Shown in pieces: positions 14,876 to 23,954 of a DNA stretch of 34,305 nucleotides; positions within the stretch are counted from its first letter, which is position 1; each line of letters starts with the position of its first letter. The DNA is from Elusimicrobiota bacterium. GTDB taxonomy: Bacteria > Elusimicrobiota > Elusimicrobia > Elusimicrobiales > UBA9959. The position numbers were made by a program, and so were the translations under genes. The stretch spans positions 7,296 to 41,600 of the forward strand of contig JACQWV010000018.1 of assembly GCA_016209085.1 (NCBI GenBank). The letters run 5' to 3'. Under the pieces are notes generated by a model. The model worked only from the letters and a program-made list of their open reading frames with translations, had not been told where the DNA came from and did not search any database.

Positions 14876-15599
14876 AAAAAAAGGGGGACAGGCTACTTTT
14901 CTTCTCTTTTTCTTGGTCTCCCTCTCGGTTTTATCGTAGATTCCAACCCCAACTCCTTGCATATTTTGACCACCCACTGCAATGCACCATAGGGTGATTG
15001 TCTGTTTACACTCTGATGAACCCTCTCCAATTCCTTCTCGGTTAATGGTGTATCAACATACTCTGTCCAGTTTTTGGGTAATTCTATTGGAAGTTCAGCA
15101 ACTAAGAGAGCTGGCTTTTTGCCAGTTTTCTCAAAATGTGATGACCATTTCCAATCCTTAGCTGATTTGACAAGCCCAGCCCTTACAGGGTTACCTTCAA
15201 TATATCTTGTGACTGTTAATAGGTAACTGTCCTTCTGGACAATAAAACTTTTAAACCTGCCTTGCCATAAATGCCCGCTGGTTTTATAATGTCTGTGATA
15301 ACGACGGACATGGCTCGTCATAAGCCACTGCATCCATTTACTCAACTCCTCAGCCTTATTGGGCTTCAGTAAGATATGGAAATGGTTCGGCATTAAACAA
15401 TAGGCAAATATCTGAACAGGATACTGCGATTTTGATTCCTTCATCAAATTAACAAATACTTCGTAATCTAAATCTTTATGGAAGACTTGCTGCCTCCCAT
15501 TGCCTCGATTAATCACATGATAAACAAAACCATCAACCAATCCTCTTGCAACTCTCGGCATGGTTAATCTCCCTTAAAAAGTAGCCTGTCCCCTTTTTT
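14876..15599 (-). mobile_element. RAYT-carrying element with GGGGACAGGCTACTTTT ends
   Basis: The two ends are inverted copies of about 24 bases, with the core GGGGACAGGCTACTTTT on the left and AAAAGTAGCCTGTCCCC on the right. They enclose a single transposase gene. The element sits between two rSAM paralogues and forms the last codons of one of them. A TTTAAAA sequence occurs just outside both ends, but I cannot confirm it as a target duplication. Confidence 0.8.
14893..15561 (-). CDS. REP-associated tyrosine transposase (Y1/HUH family)
   Basis: This 222-residue protein belongs to the Y1 transposase (IS200-like, RAYT) family. Its start, 'MPRVARGLVDGFVYHVINRG', is typical. The HUH motif is seen in 'CLMPNHFHILLKP' (about residues 55-67), and the likely catalytic Tyr lies in 'VTRYIEGNPVRAGLV' (about 118-132). 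Such proteins cut and rejoin single-stranded DNA at hairpin-forming ends. It has no obvious frameshift and may be active. The flanking inverted ends and REP-like hairpins elsewhere in the window are possible substrates. Confidence 0.9.
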   Translation of the reverse strand: MPRVARGLVDGFVYHVINRGNGRQQVFHKDLDYEVFVNLMKESKSQYPVQIFAYCLMPNHFHILLKPNKAEELSKWMQWLMTSHVRRYHRHYKTSGHLWQGRFKSFIVQKDSYLLTVTRYIEGNPVRAGLVKSAKDWKWSSHFEKTGKKPALLVAELPIELPKNWTEYVDTPLTEKELERVHQSVNRQSPYGALQWVVKICKELGLESTIKPRGRPRKREEK

Positions 15600-16667
15600 C
15601 TCTTTAAAAATTGTTTTAACGGCAAACGATTCGGGTGTTTTTACAAGGGGTTTCAGTTCTAAATCCCCGAATAAAGACATATATTCCCTGTCAAGCCCCC
15701 TGCATCTTTTATCCAGGATGCACCTGGCGCATGCCATGGCTTTAATGCTCTGTTTATTCTTCATAACAGCCATATTAATAATAGAGCCGTCCGGAGACAT
15801 AAGAGGATCGCCGGCTTCGGCTTCAGACTCCCAGTCTGCAAGTATGTTCAGGTATTCGGGAAACAAACACGGCGGAAAATTCACAAGAATGCGGGAAAGA
15901 GCCGGCATGCCGGAATTTCTCAGAACTTCAAGTCCTTTTTTAATGAAGGGAGCGGTTGCGGAAATTTTTATCTTTAAGGCCTCAATATTATGTACAACGC
16001 ATCCGCGATAATGGAGGTAAATAATGTTGTAATAGTTAATTCCCAGCTCCTGCCAGGCGAATTCAAAAAACCTGCGGAAATGCCCGTAATTAAGCGCGTT
16101 TATCACCTGATTCGTGCCGACTTCCAAGCGCAGACGTTTCATGTTTTTTATTGCGTTCATTGCATTGTCAAAACTGCCGGATACTCCGAGCAGTTTGTCG
16201 TGTATCAGGGCATTATGACCATGCAAAGCAATATCAAACATATTAAAACCGCTCTCCGCCATTCTGCGGGCATATTTTAAATCCGAGAGTCGGCCTCCGT
16301 TGCTGCATAGTTTTATGCACGGATACCCGATTTTACGCGCAAAGCCCGCGATTTTATCTATATCCGGCCTGAGTGTGGGCTCGCCGCCTATTATCGCCGC
16401 TATCCAGCAGCCCTGTTTCCTGCCCGCATACAGGGCTCTGAATATTTCTTCAAGTTTCGGTTCAACTCCGCTATCAAACGAAGCAGGGTCGCCGTAACAA
16501 AACAAACATCTGCTGTTGCACGCGGAGTTCACGGTAACTTCACAGACCCTTGGTTTCAGGTTGATAGGCCATTTGACGGACTGAATTCTTTTTTTAAAAC
16601 CAGCCGCATCCAGACCGGGCATTCCGGTTAAGGCAAATCTGAGATTGGATTTTAAAAATGGGTTCAT
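15564..16667 (-). CDS. Radical SAM protein with C terminus rewritten by a transposon
   Basis: This 367-residue protein has C50-x3-C54-x2-C57 ('CNSRCLFCYGDPAS'), 'IGGEPTLRPDI' and 'IALHGHNALIHDKLLGVSGSF'. It also has a C-terminal Cys set (NFPPCLFPEYL, then CARCILDKRCRG), all matching its paralogue at 13851-14870. The last ten or so residues (KKGDRLLFKGD) are translated from the end of the transposase element, so the original tail, about 15-20 residues in the paralogue, has been lost. The catalytic part is complete, so the enzyme may still work. It is the first gene of the minus-strand block. Confidence 0.8.
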   Translation of the reverse strand: MNPFLKSNLRFALTGMPGLDAAGFKKRIQSVKWPINLKPRVCEVTVNSACNSRCLFCYGDPASFDSGVEPKLEEIFRALYAGRKQGCWIAAIIGGEPTLRPDIDKIAGFARKIGYPCIKLCSNGGRLSDLKYARRMAESGFNMFDIALHGHNALIHDKLLGVSGSFDNAMNAIKNMKRLRLEVGTNQVINALNYGHFRRFFEFAWQELGINYYNIIYLHYRGCVVHNIEALKIKISATAPFIKKGLEVLRNSGMPALSRILVNFPPCLFPEYLNILADWESEAEAGDPLMSPDGSIINMAVMKNKQSIKAMACARCILDKRCRGLDREYMSLFGDLELKPLVKTPESFAVKTIFKEKKGDRLLFKGD

Positions 16668-16680
16668 CTATATTTAGGGT

Positions 16681-16812
16681 CTGCTGAAAAACCCCCTTTC
16701 GGGCTGCAACTGCGACTTTTGGCCTGCGCCTTTGCGGTCTTCGGCTTACAGACTCTAACCGAGTATGCTCGCCTCAGCCCGCTTTGGCTCGGCTGCAAAA
16801 TCCGCAGTTTCG
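16681..16812. repeat. Imperfect inverted-repeat element at the head-to-head junction
   Basis: The stretch begins GGTCTGCTGAAAAACC and contains two facing imperfect arms, GCTGCAACTGCGACTTTTGG and CTGCAAAATCCGCAGTTTCG, around a C/G-rich centre. It looks like a MITE or REP-type element. It fills the whole gap between the outward-facing gene blocks and encodes the first codons of the next plus-strand gene. No clear promoter is visible for either side. Confidence 0.45.
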
Positions 16813-17796
16813 CATTGCTATGCAGCAGGAATCAATGCCGGCAGAACCCGTCTGACAGTTGATGAAATGAAAAGAGCGGTGAATATTTATTTAAAATCCG
16901 CCTCGTCTGAAAAAACCCGCGTAGACAAAATAAGCATTTCCGGCGGCGAGCCCCTGACGCAGTGGGAGTTGCTCAGGGAATTCATCCCCTGGATTTCCGG
17001 GAAAGACGTCAAAGTTGAGCTTTTTACGAACGGACTTTTATTGAACGCTGAAAAAGCGGATTTTCTCGTTAAACACGGAATCAGGCTGAAGATAAGCCTG
17101 GACGGCTACAAAACCACGCATGACAGGGCGAGGATAACGGCCGCCGGCTCTCCGACGTTTGACAGAATCGTTTCCAGAATACTGTCCATGCCTGAGAATC
17201 TGCGTTCAAGCCTGGAAGCTGTTCCGACCATATCTTCCCGGCGCCTCTCAGGTCTTTATGAAGACATGAGATTTCTGCTGTGGTTAGGCTTCGGCCGCAT
17301 AAATCCTTCTTTTGTCCTGCATGAAACCTGGTTCGAACGCGATTTTAAGGAACTTGGAAAACAGCTGAAAATGCTCCGGGATTTTACCTCAAAAGATAAA
17401 AAAGCCGGATTGAGGCTGGGAAAAATATTTCTCAAGGACCTGTCAAAAGGCCTGAAAGAATTCATGAAAACAAACGAGATTTCAATAGGCACCGACGGTT
17501 TTTTCTACCCCAATTCAATTCTGTCTTCATCCGCTCCGGTCAAAGACAGCCGGTTTAAGGACAAATACCGGGTCGGAAATCTTGAGACTGGCATTGACGG
17601 AAAAAAGTTCGGGGAACTGCGCGCAGAGGCTTGGCAAGAAATAAAAAAAACCGGGGCAGGATTTTACCTGGGCTGCCTGCTCTGCATGTACTACAGTTCA
17701 AAACTTCATGGAACGAATCTTGAAAAACTTCTTCTGAGCGGAGAAAAGATAGCTAAAATCACAATGGACTGCCGGATGGGAGAATTCTCCGGATGA
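16765..17796 (+). pseudogene. 5'-truncated radical SAM protein lacking two cluster cysteines
   Basis: Residues from about 16 onward look like a SPASM-type rSAM protein: HCYAAG, 'ISISGGEPLTQWELL' (about 56-70), 'VELFTNGLLL' and 'KISLDGYKTTHD'. The motif should read CxxxCxxC before 'YAAG', but only the last Cys (C18) is present. The two preceding positions are Ala and Val, and the first 15 residues come from the repeat element at 16681-16812. An in-frame stop lies four codons before the ATG, so no longer version exists. The body is otherwise open and overlaps the next gene by ATGA. I read this as a gene whose 5' end was replaced; cluster binding should be lost. Alternatively it survives as a non-catalytic partner. 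Confidence 0.65.
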
Positions 17797-19181
17797 AAAT
17801 TCTTCTGACCACTCCCCCTCTTCTGCCGTTTCACACCCTCCAGGGACTATTTCCGAACGGCTCGCCTTTAAATCTCCAGATACTCGCGGGAATATTAAAA
17901 TCAGCCGGTCATGAAGTCCAAATCGCGGACGTCACCCGCCTCCCGCCCATGCACTGGGTTTTCCTGGAGACGATAGAATCCTTTAAACCCGACATCGTGG
18001 GTTTTTCAAATTCCGAAATTTGCAACGCGCCTGTAATCATTGATACGGCCTCAAAACTGCGCAGACTTTATCCGGCCGTGAAACTGCTGGCAGGAGGTCA
18101 GTCTCCCACGTTCTGTCCCGAACTGTTTATCGGTCCCGGCAAACCTTTTCACGCGGTTGCTTTATACGAAGCCGAAGGAACAATCGTGCGTATTGTTGAG
18201 GCCCTGGCCTCAGGCGGTTCTTTTGACAACGTGGCCGGCGCCGCATGGCCCGGAAAAGACGGGCAAATCAAACGCTCTGAAATTGAGCGCATAATTCCTG
18301 ATTTAAATCTTCTGCCTCTTCCGCTCTGGGACGGAACTCTCAGGAAAGCCGCTTTTTCCCGCGGGCTTGCAGCCACGCTTGAGACCTCCAGAGGATGTCC
18401 CTGGGAGTGCACGTTCTGCTCCATTTCCGATTTTTACGGGAAACCTCCGAGATACAAATCCCCTGAACGCATTCTGACAGAGCTGAAAACGCTGAAATCC
18501 AAAGGCGTAACAGAGGCTTATTTCGTGGACGACTCTTTCGGCACAAAACCCGAAATCGTAAAAGAACTTTTTGAAGGCATGATAAAGGAAAAACTGTCCA
18601 TGCGCTTTCTCGCCCAGATCCGCGCCGACATTGTCTGCAATAATCCCGGCTTGATTGAACTTGCCGCCCGCGCCGGCATGTTCATGGCGGTCGTGGGCTT
18701 TGAAGGTTATACCTTGGGCATCCAGAATGAAACGCAAAAAGGCAATTCCGAACAGATAAATCATACGGCCAGCCGGATACTCAGACGCAACGGAATTGCA
18801 GTATACGGCACTCATGTATTCGGATGTCCCGGAAGTTCCTGGAAAGACAATTTTCTTACTTTTATAAAAGGCAGAAGGAATTCCGATTTATTCCGCATGA
18901 CGATTTTTACTCCGCTGCCCGGCTCCAGTTTGTACAGGCAGTTGCTGTCCGAAGGAGGGATTATCTCTAATAACCCCTCGGACTTTTATGAGGGAAAATT
19001 TCTCATAAAAAACTCTCATAACCCGTTTCTGGTTCAGCTCTGTTATTTTGCTTTGTTGGCCGTTCATTACTGTCTGCCCGGCACCATTTTAAAAATGATG
19101 CACCCGGACAGAATAATCAGGGTTTTTCACAGACGGGCATATAAAGGCGCCATACGCTTTGTGCTGGGAAAAATAAAATGA
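17793..19181 (+). CDS. B12-binding-type radical SAM protein
   Basis: This 462-residue protein has an N-terminal Rossmann-like cobalamin-binding-type domain (about 1-150, starting MKILLTTPPLLPF, with 'VKLLAGGQSPTF') and the radical SAM motif C202-x3-C206-x2-C209 ('SRGCPWECTFC'). The classical DxHxxG cobalamin ligand motif is not visible, as is common in this class. Relatives include methyltransferases and ring-forming enzymes in lipid, pigment and antibiotic pathways. The C-terminal helical part is about 130 residues long. The start overlaps the previous gene by four bases (ATGA) and its own end overlaps the next gene likewise, marking an operon. Substrate unknown. Confidence 0.87.
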   Translation: MKILLTTPPLLPFHTLQGLFPNGSPLNLQILAGILKSAGHEVQIADVTRLPPMHWVFLETIESFKPDIVGFSNSEICNAPVIIDTASKLRRLYPAVKLLAGGQSPTFCPELFIGPGKPFHAVALYEAEGTIVRIVEALASGGSFDNVAGAAWPGKDGQIKRSEIERIIPDLNLLPLPLWDGTLRKAAFSRGLAATLETSRGCPWECTFCSISDFYGKPPRYKSPERILTELKTLKSKGVTEAYFVDDSFGTKPEIVKELFEGMIKEKLSMRFLAQIRADIVCNNPGLIELAARAGMFMAVVGFEGYTLGIQNETQKGNSEQINHTASRILRRNGIAVYGTHVFGCPGSSWKDNFLTFIKGRRNSDLFRMTIFTPLPGSSLYRQLLSEGGIISNNPSDFYEGKFLIKNSHNPFLVQLCYFALLAVHYCLPGTILKMMHPDRIIRVFHRRAYKGAIRFVLGKIK

Positions 19182-20626
19182 AACCGCCTGTCGTTCTTCT
19201 TGTAAAAAGCAGAAGCCTCTCGTCCAAAGTTACGGGAATAACCCCGCCTCTGGGGCTTTTATACATTGCCGCGTACCTGAAAAAGCATTTCAGGGCGCAG
19301 GTGCGCGTCATTGACGCGGCGTTTGAGGCTGACCCCGTTGAGTCCGTGCTGAAATCCGTCAAAGAACTTTCTCCCGGCATTCTCGGGATAAGCTCTCTTA
19401 CCGCCGAATCTTTCCTGGCTCACCGCATATCACGGGCGGTAAAAACCGCCTGCCCCCCCATGCCGGTCATAATCGGCGGACCCCATCCCTCCTCGGAACC
19501 TTCATGGGCTCTGGAGGACAAGAATATAGACGCGGCCGTCATAGGCGAAGGAGAAGAGACATTCTATGAACTCGTACGGCTTGTCCATGAGGAAGGAGAG
19601 AACTGGAAAAAATCCCTGAATAAAATAGCCGGAATAGCTTTTATTGAAGACGGACGGCTCAATGTCACCGGGCCGAGAGAACCCATACAGGACCTGGATT
19701 CCCTGCCTTTCCCGGCGTGGGACATTATTGATTACCGCAGATTCTGGAAACGCTCAGGCATGGCAACGTTGGGCGCAAGACCCTATTTCACCATATTCAT
19801 TTCAAGAGGATGCCCCTATCAGTGCGTTTTCTGCCACAAGCTCTTCGGTAAAACTTTCCGCCACCGTTCCCCTGAAAATATAGCGGATGAAATATCCGGA
19901 CTTCTTAAACTGGGCGCCGGGCACATAGAAGTCCTGGACGACATAGCCAATTTCAAAAAAGAGCATTTCAACTCCGTGCTTGAAACCCTGCTTGACCGGG
20001 GGCTGCACCCTGTTTTGAGTTTTCCGAACGCAATCCGCGCCGATATCATGGACAAAGACTCGGTTGATTTGCTGAAAAAAACGGGCGCGGGCGAAGTTTC
20101 CGTGGCGGTGGAAACGGCCTCCGTGCGCCTTCAGAAATTATTGAAAAAAAACCTGAATCTTCAAAAAACAAACGAAACCATAGACCTGCTGGCAAAAAGA
20201 CGGATTCTCACGCGGGGATTTTTTATGCTTGGATTTCCGACCGAAACGGAAGAGGAAATGCGCTCAACCATCCGCTTCGCCCACAAATCCAATCTTCACA
20301 TTGCGCTGTTTTTCACGCCGAACCCGTACCGCAACACCGAGCTTTACGACATGTTCGTCAAAACGGGAAAGATGCCCAAAGACTTCAAAAGCATAGATTT
20401 TGAATATTACGGCGCTCCGTTCAACGCAAGCGAAGTGCCCGACAATTTGTACAGGCGGCTGTATAAATGGGCTTATTACGGATTTTATTTCAACCCGGCA
20501 AGAGCCTGGCGCATAGCGCGGGACAGGCCCGTATTATCCGACATTCCCATGCGCGTGTATTCTCTGCTGAGGAATGTGGCCTCGTTCCGCAGACTTAATG
20601 AAAGCAATAACCAGTCAGTTAAGTAA
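19178..20626 (+). CDS. B12-binding-type radical SAM protein (type A, first copy)
   Basis: This 482-residue protein begins 'MKPPVVLLVKSRSLSSKVTG' with a cobalamin-type domain (about 1-150, 'IIGGPHPSSEPSW' and 'IGEGEETFYELV'). The rSAM motif C212-x3-C216-x2-C219 ('SRGCPYQCVFCH') follows. It is nearly the same protein as 31163-32602, sharing the same start, the 'LDDIANF'/'LDDIVNF' box and 'QKLLKKNLNL', so it is a recent paralogue. It starts in an ATGA overlap with the previous gene and is followed by an octamer hairpin. Function within the class unknown; methyl transfer to an unactivated carbon is plausible. Confidence 0.87.
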   Translation: MKPPVVLLVKSRSLSSKVTGITPPLGLLYIAAYLKKHFRAQVRVIDAAFEADPVESVLKSVKELSPGILGISSLTAESFLAHRISRAVKTACPPMPVIIGGPHPSSEPSWALEDKNIDAAVIGEGEETFYELVRLVHEEGENWKKSLNKIAGIAFIEDGRLNVTGPREPIQDLDSLPFPAWDIIDYRRFWKRSGMATLGARPYFTIFISRGCPYQCVFCHKLFGKTFRHRSPENIADEISGLLKLGAGHIEVLDDIANFKKEHFNSVLETLLDRGLHPVLSFPNAIRADIMDKDSVDLLKKTGAGEVSVAVETASVRLQKLLKKNLNLQKTNETIDLLAKRRILTRGFFMLGFPTETEEEMRSTIRFAHKSNLHIALFFTPNPYRNTELYDMFVKTGKMPKDFKSIDFEYYGAPFNASEVPDNLYRRLYKWAYYGFYFNPARAWRIARDRPVLSDIPMRVYSLLRNVASFRRLNESNNQSVK

Positions 20627-20672
20627 TTAAGTGATTGAGCGATTTAGCTTTTAAACTTAATTACTTACTGAG
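20619..20672. repeat. Facing octanucleotide arrays between rSAM genes
   Basis: TTAAGTAATTAAGTGATTGAG is followed after about ten bases by CTTAATTACTTA in reverse orientation, giving an AT-rich hairpin across the stop codon. The paralogous gene at 31163-32602 is followed by the same kind of hairpin (32601-32747). Confidence 0.65.
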
Positions 20673-20721
20673 CTACGCAGAAATGTAAATCCTCACTGAA
20701 CACCGTTATGTCAGGCAAAAA

Positions 20722-20807
20722 TGTAGGGGCTCAATTCATTGAGCCCGTCCCTGCGTACGCAGGGACTGTCCCGTCCTTATAATTCAAGGAGAGGGACGAC
20801 CCCTACA
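20722..20807. mobile_element. 86-bp MITE-like palindromic element
   Basis: The ends are TGTAGGGG and CCCCTACA in inverted orientation. Inside lie three hairpins in a row: GGGCTCAAT facing ATTGAGCCC across two bases, the perfect 20-bp palindrome GTCCCTGCGTACGCAGGGAC, and a less perfect GTCCCGTCCTT/AAGGAGAGGGAC pair. No transposase is encoded. The layout is that of a small non-autonomous element that folds into a cloverleaf. It has landed over the 5' end of the next B12-rSAM gene. Confidence 0.78.
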
Positions 20808-22337
20808 CCAACGGCGTTGACTGAAGCGCCTGTCACCATGGCGCAGCTGGCAGCAGCGCTAAAGGACAGGCATCACGAGGCGCGCATTCTGGACGGCAAC
20901 GTGTATGAAATACCTCTCCGGAACTACGCTTCTATTATACGGTGGGCTGATGTCGTCGGCATCAATGTGATGTGCTCCTACGCGGCGCTGAACACGGAAC
21001 TGAACCTGAAGTTCATAAAGAATCTCAGGCCGGGCCTCCCTGTGGTAATGGGCGGGCATCATCCGACCTTCCAGGACGGAGAATGGCTGAATAAAGGGGC
21101 GGACGCGGTGGTGCGCCGCGAGGGGGAAATAACCTTCCCTGAACTGGTAGACGCGTTGGCGGCAGGACGCGACTTAAACGACGTGGCCGGAGTTTCGTGG
21201 CGAGATGAGGACGGTTCAATCCGGCGCAACCCTGACAGGCCTTTCATACAGAACCTTGACGACCTGCCAATGCCGGCATGGGACCTGGTAGATTTCTCCG
21301 GCTATTACCTTTATCTGCGCAAGCCGGGCCGTTCAGCTTGCGTGGAGACCGGACGCGGATGCGAGCAGCGCTGCACTTTCTGCCAGGTAGGACCCATGTG
21401 GCGCAATACCCACCGCTTCAAGTCTCCGGAGCGGGTGATTGAGGAGATGCGGCTGCTGAAACGCCATAACGTAACCCAGGTTTTCATAGTGGACGACAAC
21501 TACGGCTCTTCCATGGACACTGCCAGACAGGCAAAGATTTACGAGGGAATGGTCCGCGAGAATTTCGGATTTGAGTGGGGAGGATTCTTCCGGCACGATT
21601 ACATAAGGGCAAACCGCGCATTAATGAAAGATGCGGCCGCCTCGGGGCTGAAATTCGCGTGCGTGGGTTTTGAAAGCGTGGACAGCGCGGACATCAGGAA
21701 GTTCAACAAAGGCAATGCGGGTATCGCAGGGACTGAATTTTACGAAGAAGATTATCGCTTCCTGAAAGCGCTCGGAGTAACCGTGTTCGGCTTTCTGGTG
21801 GTAGGCTATCCGGGCGAAAACCATGCAAGTTCCATGAAAACCCTGGAGGATAATCGCCGCTTCTGCGATTACCCTGTAGTAACCCTGTACAAGCCTTTGC
21901 CCGGCACAGCAGGCTACGCAAAGACCAGACAGGAGCGCCTGCTGGCTAAGGAAATGTTCTATCACGATTCATTTACAGTTGCCGTGAGGGGGACCAGGCC
22001 CATACTTGCAGCGTATAACAGATTTTTCCTGCGCTACCTGGCAGATCCCCTGCGGTTGATACGCAATTTACTGGACCCAAGACTGCGCCGCGTGGAAACT
22101 GCTATAATACAATGGTTCATCATGGGGATGCTGCGCGCCAATAGCCAGAACATAGCGGATTTTTTCTGGTTTCTTTTTAAAGGCCGCAAGTCCGCAGAAG
22201 AGGAAGTGATAGAGCGCCTGCGCAAAAAATATCTTTCAGAGGAGAATGTATTGCGTTTAGCGCGTCGGATTGAAATTATGAAGAATATAAAAAAAATTCC
22301 GGGCTATATTGCAGACAACAGGCAGGTGAAGAAGTGA
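20739..22337 (+). CDS. B12-binding-type radical SAM protein with 5' end replaced by a MITE
   Basis: This 532-residue protein has C208-x3-C212-x2-C215 ('GRGCEQRCTFC') and a mostly complete cobalamin-type domain ('VVMGGHHPTFQDGEW'). Its relatives at 22334 and 32780 start with a first beta strand ('MNLLLTTP', 'MRNILMLQP') and about 30 residues before the 'P-V-T-x-A-Q-L-A' block. Here the first 25 or so residues are translated from the palindromic element, so that strand is missing. The open frame starts at a TTG inside the element; an ATG at 20838 is another possible start and would give an even shorter domain. It ends with a long helical tail. The enzyme may be impaired in cobalamin binding; the radical SAM core is complete. 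Confidence 0.75.
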   Translation: MSPSLRTQGLSRPYNSRRGTTPTPTALTEAPVTMAQLAAALKDRHHEARILDGNVYEIPLRNYASIIRWADVVGINVMCSYAALNTELNLKFIKNLRPGLPVVMGGHHPTFQDGEWLNKGADAVVRREGEITFPELVDALAAGRDLNDVAGVSWRDEDGSIRRNPDRPFIQNLDDLPMPAWDLVDFSGYYLYLRKPGRSACVETGRGCEQRCTFCQVGPMWRNTHRFKSPERVIEEMRLLKRHNVTQVFIVDDNYGSSMDTARQAKIYEGMVRENFGFEWGGFFRHDYIRANRALMKDAAASGLKFACVGFESVDSADIRKFNKGNAGIAGTEFYEEDYRFLKALGVTVFGFLVVGYPGENHASSMKTLEDNRRFCDYPVVTLYKPLPGTAGYAKTRQERLLAKEMFYHDSFTVAVRGTRPILAAYNRFFLRYLADPLRLIRNLLDPRLRRVETAIIQWFIMGMLRANSQNIADFFWFLFKGRKSAEEEVIERLRKKYLSEENVLRLARRIEIMKNIKKIPGYIADNRQVKK

Positions 22338-23938
22338 ACCTTTTACTTACCACCCCGCTGTGCATAGCATCGCGTTTTATGTCTGCCAATGATTTTCCTA
22401 TGGTCTGGGGACCGCATCCGCCGGTTACCCTAGCGCAGTTGGCAGCCATGGCCGGGCCCTCGCGGAAAGTGAAAATTTTTGACGCGCTGGTATCCGGATT
22501 GGACCTCAGGGAATTCGGAAAGTGGGCGGCGGAAGCTGACGCTATAGGCATCACCTGTTCCGCATCCCAGCTGGCATTGAACGCGGAAATAACGGTACGG
22601 CTGGTCCGCCGGCTCAGACCCGACCTGCCCATAATAATGGGCGGGCATCACCCGACTTTTTACGGTCCGGAATGGTTAGCACGCGGCGCTACAATCATAG
22701 TACACGGCGAAGGAGAACATACACTCGCGGAACTTTTGGATCGCATAGAGAAAAAGCGCGGGTTCCACGATGTGAAAGGGATTTCCTTTATGGAAGGAGG
22801 CCAGGTGGTGCGCACCCCGGAAAGGGAAATGGTGACTGATTTGGACAGCCTGCCTTTTCCGGCCTGGGATATGATGGACCTGCGCGGCTACCAGCAGTTC
22901 ACGGCCCGGGGCGGGCTCACCGTATCACTGGAGACCTCGCGCGGCTGCACGAACAGATGCTCTTTTTGCCTGGCCACCCGCATGTGGGACGGGAAACAGC
23001 GTTATCGTTCTATACCAAAGGTCATTGAAGATCTAAAGCGGCTGCAGGGCATGGGGGCGGACCAGTTGCTTTTCGTCGGGGACGGCTTCGGCAACCCGCC
23101 GGAATATCACGCCGAGCTCATGCGGGAGATGCTAAAAACCGGCATAGATATGCACTGGATGTCCTTCATGCGCGTTGACTCCATATTAAAGGATCCTATC
23201 CTGCCGGCGCTAATGGCACGCTCCGGTTGCAAAGCCGTGTTCATAGGTTTTGAGTCCCCGCGCCAGGACCTGCTGAAAAAGTGGAACAAAGGTCCTTCCG
23301 GCGCCGCCGACGTTTCTACATACCCCGAAGTGTTTCGGCTTCTGGACCAGGCCGGGATACTGGTCTTCGGTTTTCTGCTGGTTGGCCACCCTGACGAACG
23401 GCCGGAAGACATCCCTGAGACGATGCGGCTTAACCAGCAGTGGTGCGATATTCCCCTGGTCAACGCGCTGCAACCCATGAAGGGCACCCCTGACTACAAT
23501 GACTATGAACGCCGGGGAATACTGGCCAAGGACATGTTCTATCACGATGTGCGCATCCCGAGCCTGAAAGGCGTAGAGAAGAATGTGCCAATAGCCATGC
23601 GCATTTTTATGCGCCAGATACTTTTTAAGTTTCCGTTCCATGTCTTTTCCAGGAAGGAAACAAAGCGCCGGTTCCTACGGCATATGTACCGCTTCCTTGC
23701 CGGGGAATTTGCGGCCGCCTCGTTGGATGGCATGAGGGATTACCTGAAGCTGCTGAACTTCGGTGGGCTGAGCCCCGCCGAGCTGCAGGACGCAATAGTC
23801 CGCAAGCATACTTCCGAAGAAAGATTAGCGCTCCTGGCGCGAGCGTCCGCTGGAAGCCGCCCGGTACCTGACCCGGACAGAAAAAAATGGCAAAAATACT
23901 GCTCCGCAAATGCGTGTGGGACTTCAAATTTTACCTGA
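22334..23938 (+). CDS. B12-binding-type radical SAM protein
   Basis: This 534-residue protein starts with GTG overlapping the previous stop by four bases (GTGA). It has a complete cobalamin-type domain beginning MNLLLTTPLC, with 'IIMGGHHPTFYGPEW' and 'VHGEGEHTLAELL', then C205-x3-C209-x2-C212 ('SRGCTNRCSFC'). It also has a late 'FGFLLVGHPDE' strand and a helical tail of about 130 residues. It is closely related to the upstream neighbour, sharing the 'LAKDMFYHD' box, which also occurs in altered form at 32780. The repeated 'MFYHD' suggests a shared substrate or partner. It is followed after 16 bases by the next gene, still in the same operon. Confidence 0.87.
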   Translation: MNLLLTTPLCIASRFMSANDFPMVWGPHPPVTLAQLAAMAGPSRKVKIFDALVSGLDLREFGKWAAEADAIGITCSASQLALNAEITVRLVRRLRPDLPIIMGGHHPTFYGPEWLARGATIIVHGEGEHTLAELLDRIEKKRGFHDVKGISFMEGGQVVRTPEREMVTDLDSLPFPAWDMMDLRGYQQFTARGGLTVSLETSRGCTNRCSFCLATRMWDGKQRYRSIPKVIEDLKRLQGMGADQLLFVGDGFGNPPEYHAELMREMLKTGIDMHWMSFMRVDSILKDPILPALMARSGCKAVFIGFESPRQDLLKKWNKGPSGAADVSTYPEVFRLLDQAGILVFGFLLVGHPDERPEDIPETMRLNQQWCDIPLVNALQPMKGTPDYNDYERRGILAKDMFYHDVRIPSLKGVEKNVPIAMRIFMRQILFKFPFHVFSRKETKRRFLRHMYRFLAGEFAAASLDGMRDYLKLLNFGGLSPAELQDAIVRKHTSEERLALLARASAGSRPVPDPDRKKWQKYCSANACGTSNFT

Positions 23939-23954
23939 GCAGCGGAGAAACAAT

